In this document: positions 56,147 to 64,000 of the stretch, piece after piece
Numbering within the stretch: the stretch's first letter is position 1
Layout: each line of letters starts with the position of its first letter
NCBI GenBank assembly: GCA_964017125.1
Contig: OZ024902.1
Span: 38,429,836 to 38,493,835 of the forward strand
Source: Flabesymbios commensalis
Taxonomy: Eukaryota > Annelida > Polychaeta > Terebellida > Flabelligeridae
DNA length: 64,000 nucleotides
Direction: 5' to 3'
Program-made: the position numbers and the translations under genes
The notes under the pieces: model-generated
Database searches by the model: none
What the model was told of the DNA's origin: nothing
Seen by the model: the letters and a program-made list of their open reading frames with translations, nothing else

Positions 56147-57305
56147 TTTATTGACATAAAGAAAAGTCAGTACTGACTTATTTGTCATTAAAATGATAGA
56201 ATATATGAACATGTATATATATGTGATAAAAACAAAAATTATGATATTCTCCCGAGGAAAAATAATGAGCTAACTGGACTTAATGCTTGGAAACTTTTTT
56301 TAACTATGATATTGTAATGCCACATCCTGACATAAAAGCTCCTCTAACCCCTGAATACATTTCAAGGCATAAATAAATTTGCCTTAAAAAACTTTTGAAA
56401 AAATCTTCGTCTGCGCAGTAAGGCTTATTTTATATGTTTCAGTCCAGTTTAAAAAAAACTGATCTATTTAGATCTAAATAGCAGTGGCGTAAACAGAAGT
56501 GGGTTCTATGTTAATATGTCATCCAAAATTTCCAGGGGATACGGTCGACGGCATGCCCCCATGAACAACTCCCCCCCCCCCCCCCATAGTATCTCCACTA
56601 CATACTCGTTAGCTCGATATGATTGATTAGGTTGTTTTACCAGTTAAAGTTATTATATGGTCCGCGGACACGAGATTTCACCTGCGTAGAATGTCATCTA
56701 TACAATTTGAAGGCGGCGGTAATATTTATTAGTAAAATTAAATCACATTAGAAATAGATCATGTATTTTAATCTGTAAGAAATAATAACCGGCGTGTTTC
56801 TCTTTTGTGAAAAATGCATTTAATATTGATATTAAATCTGTATATTCAGCTCATACGAAAATTCTATTTTATCATATCATTAAAAATAATAATATTGAGT
56901 AAGATTTTCCTAGCACTCGCTGCACGATGATAATTGAGTTTATTTTATCATTCTTTATGTCAGAATTTGTACGTAGGTATAATTTTATAGGCCTATGCTC
57001 ACATCCTGGTTGGACCATTCTACGGATATCTGGTCCAACATTAAACCAGCATTAAACCAGCATTAAATCAGTATAGTTATGTTTGCTGGAAGTCGTTCAT
57101 CTCCACTTAACTCATACCTTTGCACACGCCACACACCTAACATGGCAGAGACAGAAACAGACAAATTATTGGGTTTATTTTTCTAGAGGTTGGCAGCCCT
57201 ACAGATATTTTTGGCTACCTCTACAGTTGAAACTAATAATTATGTCATTATACCTGAAAATGACGCAAAACTAAATCACCAGGCGTCATGCTTGAGAGGT
57301 ATGAA

Positions 57306-59060
57306 CAAAGACACTGTACAATAAGATAGTGAACTCTCCCCAAAACGTGAAATCGCTCTCAGTGCTGTCCCCCGGTATTGGGAGTTGGAACTAATGCTTT
57401 TACCATCTATCAAGTATGATTTTACCATATTACGACGAGTTTGACATTGCTCCTATTAAAAACAATACATACTTTACATCATAAAAAGCAAAAAAATGAG
57501 TTTTGACGGAGGTTTACTTATATTTTTTATCTAATGATTTGTTGGTTAGTTAAATTGTCTTCTTCCCTTTAGTATCTCAGGGGTTGATGCGCCCGTATAA
57601 ACAAGTATACATATTCATTGTTTACAAACAACAGGTGACGCCCAGCTAACACGAGACGTCGACTCAATTATAGTGTAATGCTGGCCCAAGGTTTGTAATG
57701 CTGGTCCAGCATTACACCATCATTGGTTCATCTTATCGTATTTGCTGGCAGGTGACGATGTATGCAAGGGTAGATACGGGCAAAGAAAACCAAGATAGGG
57801 CAAAGGAAAACATAATATTACTATATATTATAGTCTAATGACACAGATCATTCGTCATGTTTATCATTCGGAATATACCTGAACAGTAATATTTTGTTGA
57901 TATATAGCATGTTACTGCTACTGCTGATTCATCTGATCTGAGCGATTCTGTCACAGAATCAGCTTATTCAATGCTGAAATCATTCACGCCACAAATGGGT
58001 ATCACCATTAAGGTGGAGACTATTCTTGTATATATCAGTGGATATCTTTGTCGCAAAGTGTCTCGATCTGCAGGTCAAGTAATTTTGATGCCAATAATAA
58101 ATTGCATACATTTCTGTCTAAGAAGCAATATTTGAATATCCAAGGTGTGTTGCTTTTGTTCCACGTCAAAACTTAATACAAATAATTGGTTAAAATGAAA
58201 GAATTTTCGGAAATATACCTGAACACATTCTACAAAGGAGTCACAACAGAGATCAAATTATTACGTTCATCAAAGACACTAAATCACGTGCTAATTGTGA
58301 ATGTTTCACGTTAATTTTACATACTTATGTCCCCATTTGGCTACACCATGTAGGCTCTACCGCGGGAAAACAATGAACACCTTATTACCAGTAACAGCAG
58401 GAGAAATAGAATATTTGGAAAATACAAAAATATAGAATATAGAAATAGAAAATATTAAAATTCAACTATAAATAAATTGTGTCATAAAAATGAACGTGTC
58501 TTGTTTTCAAGATATCAATATACTGCTAACGATCCAGTCCTCAGTGACATTGATGGCAGTGGTCCGAGAGAGAAGGCTTACATACTATAATTTTATAATA
58601 TTGCTTTTGTGTTCTAAATATATTTTTTTTTAAAATAAAAGTTTGAATTGAAAGACACGTCTGCCAAGTTATGGTTGTTACCAATGTTTTGCCCCGATCT
58701 CCTTTGTGGTCGCTATGCTTGACGACATATCGTCACTCCCCTCCCGTTCTGTGCCCACATATCTGTGTACTTTTTGTACACAGCTCTTCTGTTTTTTAAA
58801 TGAAGACATTTTAATCTCTTCTGTTATTTTCGTTCCAAAAATAAATATTGCAGAGATATTGTCATAACTGTCAAACCTAGAAAAACATTATTTTTTATTT
58901 AGAGGCTAAAGTGGTAAAATTATCACTTGTTTTATATGATGATACACTTGCCAAAGCATAGTTCCAACTCCCGTTAAGAGGGGACAGCACTGCACAATGT
59001 ATCACACGCATTCGTATGGTGAAATCCGTAAGTCGACCATCTTATTGTACAGGGTCATTG
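57306..59060 (+). mobile_element. P-like DNA transposon, copy B (nonautonomous), 7-bp target duplication
   Basis: Ends CAAAGACACTGTACAATAAG and TGTACAGGGTCATTG, the same family as copy A, inverted. Perfect 7-bp direct repeats GTATGAA flank it (57299-57305 and 59061-59067). It lacks the TTAA MITE present in copy A, so it shows that empty site. Contains a transposase-like exon and a 'CCAGCAAA' MITE (57.64-57.75 kb) also present in copy A. Confidence 0.9.
57908..58073 (+). pseudogene. Transposase-like exon in P-like copy B
   Basis: Flanked by tatatag and gtcaag, it is open for 166 nt: HVTATADSSDLSDSVTESAY, SMLKSFTPQMGITIK, then TILVYISGYLCRKVSRSAG. The same exon as copy A with about four-fifths identity at protein level by eye, and frame intact in both copies. 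The rest of a transposase is absent from this 1.75-kb copy. Confidence 0.5.
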
Positions 59061-59267
59061 GTATGAATCCGGGTCTGGCCGGTTTCAACTGAACTGCCGT
59101 AACACCAGGTTTAGAAATACTTTTTATGTGAAAAAATATACAGACAGATTTTATATATTTTTTTATTTTTATGGAAATTTAAAAATGTTTTATTCCATTG
59201 CAATTATATTTAATATTGAAATTAAATAGTCATCTATTTGTCATACTTGTTGAGCTCATACAGAGCT

Positions 59268-59420
59268 CATTGTTTAAAGTCGATCCCCGCACTGAAAGAT
59301 TAAAATATTTATTTATGACCGTAGACCCATAACATAGGTATTCAAATGAAGCGAAAAGAGCTAACTATAAGACATTGGTCTCAATTCTGTGTGAAGAGCT
59401 GTTTATATTTCTGTCATAAT
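59268..59420. repeat. Unoccupied paralogue of the P-like copy A target site
   Basis: The reverse complement reads 'tgggtctacggtcataaata' then '...aatctttcagtgcggggatc', directly joining the sequences that in copy A lie on either side of the 2.2-kb element. It shows a single target copy, as expected of an empty site. Confidence 0.8.
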
Positions 59421-59956
59421 CTATTCTATCGATTCAAGGCGAAGTTGAAATGTTTTCCAAAACACGTCAACTGACATTAATCAAATGTGCAGGTAGCTGT
59501 TAAAGGCCAGAACTTTACACATGTCGATATTTAGCTCATTTACACAGTTTGCGATAAGTCGCAGTGGATTAAGGTTGAGGCAGCATCGCAAATGTGTTTC
59601 AATGTGAAATTATCGAGCGTTAAGGTCTCACCTCACTAATTCATTCGCGCATATCATTATAAAGTTTAAGAATAAAAAAGTTAGTCTCTTTTTCTAAATT
59701 TGTGGCTCTTTGCAGCAGCCTCGGTGGTACATATTACAGATATATCATTTTGCTACCAGTTAGAATTGATTCTGTGATGATTTGCTGTAGCAAAAGCATC
59801 GAAATAAGCAAAGATATGGTAACAGGAAGTCCTTGCGCTATCAGTATTACTAGGCTCTTCTCAAAACCGCACTCATTTTTTCCGCTAGATCGCTCAGGGG
59901 AGAGTGGGCAAGAGGTTATTATGGGCCCAAATAAAAAATACGTCAGTTTTTCCACT

Positions 59957-60503
59957 TTAAGTGCAAAACACACCAACGCGAACGTCAGCGCGATTAGGCA
60001 CGTGACGAGTGACGCCTCGACTGACGCGAAAATTACATGACTGTCCACACACCAACGCGACGACAAACGCGACATGTGAGGCGCGACAACCGGCGGGCGG
60101 GGGCCCTAGGGTGGTGGTTAGCACCGCTGCCTTTCACGCTAGAGTTCGGGGCTCGGTTCCCGGTCTCGGCGGTTTGAAATAAACAAAAATGTTTCTCCCC
60201 CATCCACGTGTAAAACTCAGTATTGTGGGGAGCCTACGTGACCGAGAGGTAGCGTGCTCGGCCTCAGACCGCCAGGGCTCGACTTTCGAATCCTGTGTCT
60301 GGAGGACAGTGTCATCTCAATCATCTCACCATCCTCAGGAGGTTCTCCTGGCCCAGTTTAGCCTATATGTGCACAAAGGTGGCCTAAAGCCCGATTCATT
60401 TCATTTCATTTGCGACAACCGGCGTGACGAAAATGTAACAGTTTTGAAAATGGTCGCGTTGCCTATCGCGCTCGCGTACGTCGTCGCGCTGGTACGTTTT
60501 GGC
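59957..60503. mobile_element. Nonautonomous inverted-repeat element rich in 'ACGCGA', split by the SINE
   Basis: The left end 'caaaacacaccaacgcgaac' pairs imperfectly with the reverse complement of the right end ('caaaacgtaccagcgcgacg'), and both run on to 'gcgcgat(t)aggc'. A second, partial copy is at about 13,732-13,870. About 230 bp without the SINE. No target duplication was obvious. Confidence 0.65.
60096..60411 (+). mobile_element. tRNA-derived SINE, full length, two tRNA-like modules
   Basis: Reads from 'ggcgggggccctagggtggt' through an A-box-like 'tggttagcaccg' and a B-box-like 'ctcggttcccgg'. A second module follows with 'tgaccgagaggtagcgtgct' and 'ggctcgactttcgaatcc', and the tail is 'gattcatttcatttcattt'. 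Known: tRNA-derived SINEs carry such Pol III boxes. Perfect 13-bp target duplication 'gcgacaaccggcg' (60083-60095, 60412-60424). It is nested in a longer inverted-repeat element. Confidence 0.93.
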
Positions 60504-60974
60504 AATGATCAAAAAATGTGTTTGAAAAACTGACGCGACGTAATTTGAAGCTGACAATCACATCACCAATTCCAGCTATATAGAAAAGATTGTATGTATG
60601 TGTAATACAGTAAATGATGGGAAAATATCACATTATATAATGATGTAGCAGGTAATTTATAAGATAAAGGGTAGATGTAATACAGTAAAATACTGTGACG
60701 TTTATCAGAAATATTACCTTTAGATTTGATTTTATTTTAGTGTTGATATAAGTTTTAAGTATTGAAGTGCCAGAAGCGTTGTGCAGGCAACTGTTCTTGT
60801 TGTATTTGGGGATTTGTTTGTTCGGCTCTCTGTGTTTGCTATGGTACATGCTCTCGCCTCACTCTGGATAATGCATAATACGAGAATGGAAAAACAAACA
60901 AATTTAATAAATACGTTTAAAATGACGATGATTTTTCCTTTTTTCATTTTTGAGTCATATTTGACCGTGAAAAG

Positions 60975-61588
60975 GATTTTTTTTGGTGACCTTGACCTTC
61001 TACAAAACAAATCCCCCCCAAACTGTTTTGTGATGCGAAAACACTACAAAACGAGGTATTATATGATACTATTATATTATATGTATTATATTGTGACTTT
61101 TATTTTGAAGTTTTGAAATTCTCATTTCTTGATGGCGGCCATTTTGGCGGCCATTTTGAATTTATTAACCCGCAAATTTTTGAGGTTGAGATCAAAATTG
61201 TATTTAATTTGTCAAAACCTTGCTCTGTGCCAAATTTGAAACTTGTATCAATCTGGGATACATAAATTGAAAATGACTATATCATCTTCTTTTTGTTACA
61301 TTTCTATGTCATTTTCAACCTTAAAAATGACTTTTTCGGGTGACCTTGACCTTGAATCTTAAAATATTCTCCCCCAACAGATTCGTGCAAAAACGGGGTA
61401 TTACATGATTCTTTGTGACTTTATTCGCAAAATTGTGAAGTTCTCATTTCTCGATAACGGCCATTTTGGCGGCCATTTCGAATTTGCTCAACCGACGAGG
61501 TTTGACATTTTTGGGCTTGAGACCAGAATTCTATTTAATATGTTAAAACCTTGCTCTATGCCAAATTTGGGACTTGTATCCATCTGAC
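60975..61588. repeat. Tandem duplication, about 340 bp
   Basis: 'Ggtgaccttgaccttctac...catttcttgatggcggccat...aaaaccttgctctgtgcca' at 60.98-61.26 kb is repeated as 'ggtgaccttgaccttgaatc...catttctcgataacggccat...aaaaccttgctctatgcca' at 61.33-61.59 kb. No gene. Confidence 0.85.
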
Positions 61589-61599
61589 GAACATCCGAG

Positions 61600-64000
61600 A
61601 GACAAGCCCACTGCACTAACTAATCCTGCTTGTAACAAGACGCCTTGTTAATAGTATAATACATCCTGAAACTATTTTTTGTCACTGATTAAAGATCACG
61701 TTTTGACATCGTCTGCAAGTCTTACATTTTGGCAAATATCACTTTTCTATACCTATATCTATAGATTTATCTATATAACTAGGCCTACAATAAGTAACTA
61801 CAAAAGAAAAAATTGTATACTAGTATCTTGCCGGGTATTTATTGTGAAAATGTGTGAAAATGTGTGGCTCTCTGACATGTTTGTGTTTCAGGTATGTTTT
61901 TCCGCTGAAAAACGGGGTGAATATGAATGCATTGCTGTGGCGCTGTGGCGCACCACCAAGATACTGCTCTATTACCAGATTACAAACCGGTCCCTGGGAA
62001 AAATGTATAACAAATCGGCGCAGACAATGTTGATGTTCCTATTTACCCCCTTTTGGGGGTGACTCGGAACACGCAGTTGTTTTTTCAAGTAGACCATCAC
62101 AAGCAACCATTAGAAGCGGCTTCACAAAACTTGGCACATAGTTACATAACCCTCAGGGCTTTAATGTGAAATAGATGTAAGATGACGCCAAGGATATTTC
62201 AATGTCATTTCAAGGTCAAATAAACTTCTTTTTTTAATGTAGGGAAATCGCATTTTTGAGCACTTGCCGTCTACCGAGGATTCGCATTATTGCATTATAT
62301 TGCATTATATAACATGAGTAGTTGGACGAGCATTGTATCGAGCTAAACTAGAGTGCAAAGTCAGCAATTTGTTTTCTAAAATCTTATATCTGAATTATGC
62401 TTATAAATATACAAACGTTCCTAATACGATTACATTTAAGATTTGACATTTAAACTGCGCGTGACAAAGGGATCCTAATGTGTAAAATGGCGGCTTTCTT
62501 GACGATGTTCCACCGAGCTGATTTCTGGTATTTTCGTTTTGGGGGTTGCCAAGAGATAGGCCTATATTTTCGAAAAAATAAAATCAGCTTGGAGTACGCC
62601 CGTTCCCAACTCAATCCTCCAAAGTGGCTCTATACTCACCTCTTGTGGGACATCATGAAATTGATCGTACATTTCTATAGTGTATAGTATAGTTTTTTTT
62701 AGTGTAAAATTAGCTTTCAAAAGCATCAGCTGAATAAAATATGGCATAATTATGAGGGTAAGACGTTACCTACGCATACATGAAGGACGTCCACTACCAG
62801 GATTGTTTTTAGAACATTTATAGTCCATCTATTTGCCTAGGCCTATACATTATCCTCAATATATAAATAAAGTGATAATCAAGCATATGAGCGGTTCAAA
62901 TATTTTGATATATCCATCGTGTTCATTCCATGTAGACTTTGTGTAAATGTTATCTGCAAACGTTAATTCTCCGAGTACGTTTAAATCACGCGACGGATAA
63001 AATATTATTTATACATGTAGGAATAATCTGTTGTCTCAGAATCATTTATAATTAATTATTTCTTCATCAAAATATACAAATTACTATACAAAGGATATAC
63101 TTTATATACATAGTAGAACAGGAAATCAAGTGATGGCATGTGGACAAAACATGTATGTCATTTTTATGTGACAACCTAGGCATATACTCTATCATTTTTA
63201 CAAATGCAGGTTATTGAACGTCATCTACATATCGCAGCTGATAAATGATCCACCTTTATAAATATCCAGTAGAAATTGGTGAAAAAGTGACGTCACAACC
63301 ATCACGACATGACGTCACAAATGCACGTTTTATGAAAAACTCGACCACTTGCCGCAAAAACTGTTCACGCTAAGTAAAACTAGAGAAACTAGACGTTCAT
63401 ACATTTCCAGCGATATATTATTTGTCTCTAGGAATTTAATAGGCGGGGGGCCAGATAGGCCCATCATGCATCCCCCTCAGGATCCACCGAAACTACTTTA
63501 TTCGGCATCTTAGACATATAGTCAAATGATTTAGGAATGTTCCCAGAAAAAATAATGGCACCAACACATTTTTCAAAGCAAATATAAAATTACGCTAATT
63601 TTTTCAATATTTTTCTCAGTAAACTGGATTTTAGCGTATAGCTCACTCTATCACAATATTGTGACACTTAAATGAAATAATGATGAATTGGGACTACTCT
63701 GTGCATTAAGCCATATATTCATGGAGACAAAATAGTAAAAGTTAATATAATTTTACTATGTTATCCTACCTTGGGGAGCTATTTCGGATTGTGTTAATAT
63801 GTCGAAAAATGCATTTTTTCAAAAAAAAAAATCACATTTTTCGGAAATAGTTCTTGTCAAGAAATTATTTTATGTACGGAGGTCGCCATGAGCGGTATCA
63901 TTCGGTTCAGATACATCACTTAGTCCAATTAAAGTAATTAATGCTTGATTGTTCGAGTGATAGTCATTATATGGTCAATTTCAAAATGGCCGCCATAAAA
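61600..64000. other. No gene recognised at the right end
   Basis: A 127-codon plus-strand ORF at 61,679-62,062 shows no domain. Two TGACGTCA words (63,288 and 63,310) lie 22 bp apart. The 5' part of the VWD/EGF gene was not found here. Confidence 0.5.

Noticed and set aside
59702-60075. Overlapping 112- and 113-codon ORFs on opposite strands
   Set aside because: They run from unassigned sequence into the 'ACGCGA' inverted-repeat element; no motif, and mirror openness is a composition effect.
60096-60170. Possible functional tRNA gene
   Set aside because: The cloverleaf is incomplete and the sequence is part of a multi-copy SINE with target duplications.
61679-62062. 127-codon ORF at the right end
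   Set aside because: Low-complexity start, no domain, no splice-bounded exon; left as unassigned.

Overview
The window looks like nuclear DNA of a marine invertebrate deuterostome, most likely an echinoderm or close relative. It is AT-rich, with intron-rich host coding sequence, very frequent TAGGCCTA-type words, a tRNA-derived SINE, a CR1/Rex1-like LINE and many DNA transposons and MITEs. There is no bacterial gene organisation. Species identity is an inference.

The only well-supported host gene lies on the minus strand, from about 54.7 kb down to 13.2 kb, and runs off one or both ends of what can be seen. Fourteen exons can be placed by splice sites and matching phases. Together they give 2,316 nt (772 codons) with no frame conflict. 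In protein order they encode EGF, EGF, EGF, an unassigned 7-Cys module, EGF, a VWD domain (two exons), C8, TIL with a short VWC-like tail (three exons, one only 33 nt), then EGF, EGF, EGF. This is a large secreted or extracellular-matrix glycoprotein of the VWD-C8-TIL class (the broad class of zonadhesin, IgGFc-binding protein, SCO-spondin and tectorins) mixed with EGF modules. I do not assign an orthologue. Just downstream, part of the last EGF exon and its intron has been duplicated (10.95-11.47 kb) and cut off by a palindromic satellite block.

The rest is almost wholly mobile DNA. At 4.6-9.4 kb a CR1/Rex1-like LINE is split by a 2.8 kb element with 'GATCTCGGCCCA' array ends and a 9-bp target duplication; that element carries a TTAA MITE and a SINE. 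At 14.3-17.1 kb are two tandem arrays (about 365 bp and about 145 bp units). At 25.7-27.9 kb and 57.3-59.06 kb are two inverted copies of a P-like transposon with long matching ends, perfect 7-bp target duplications and one leftover transposase-like exon. At 33.06-49.02 kb the intron between the EGF and VWD parts of the gene is filled by a compound foldback element of about 16 kb, whose arms are tandem arrays and which carries a P2X7-like exon and several nested elements. Four SINE copies with perfect target duplications are scattered through the window. Many TTAA-target MITEs with strong hairpins sit in introns.

No CRISPR, operon, rRNA or functional tRNA gene was seen, and I saw no LTR, Polinton or other virus-like element.
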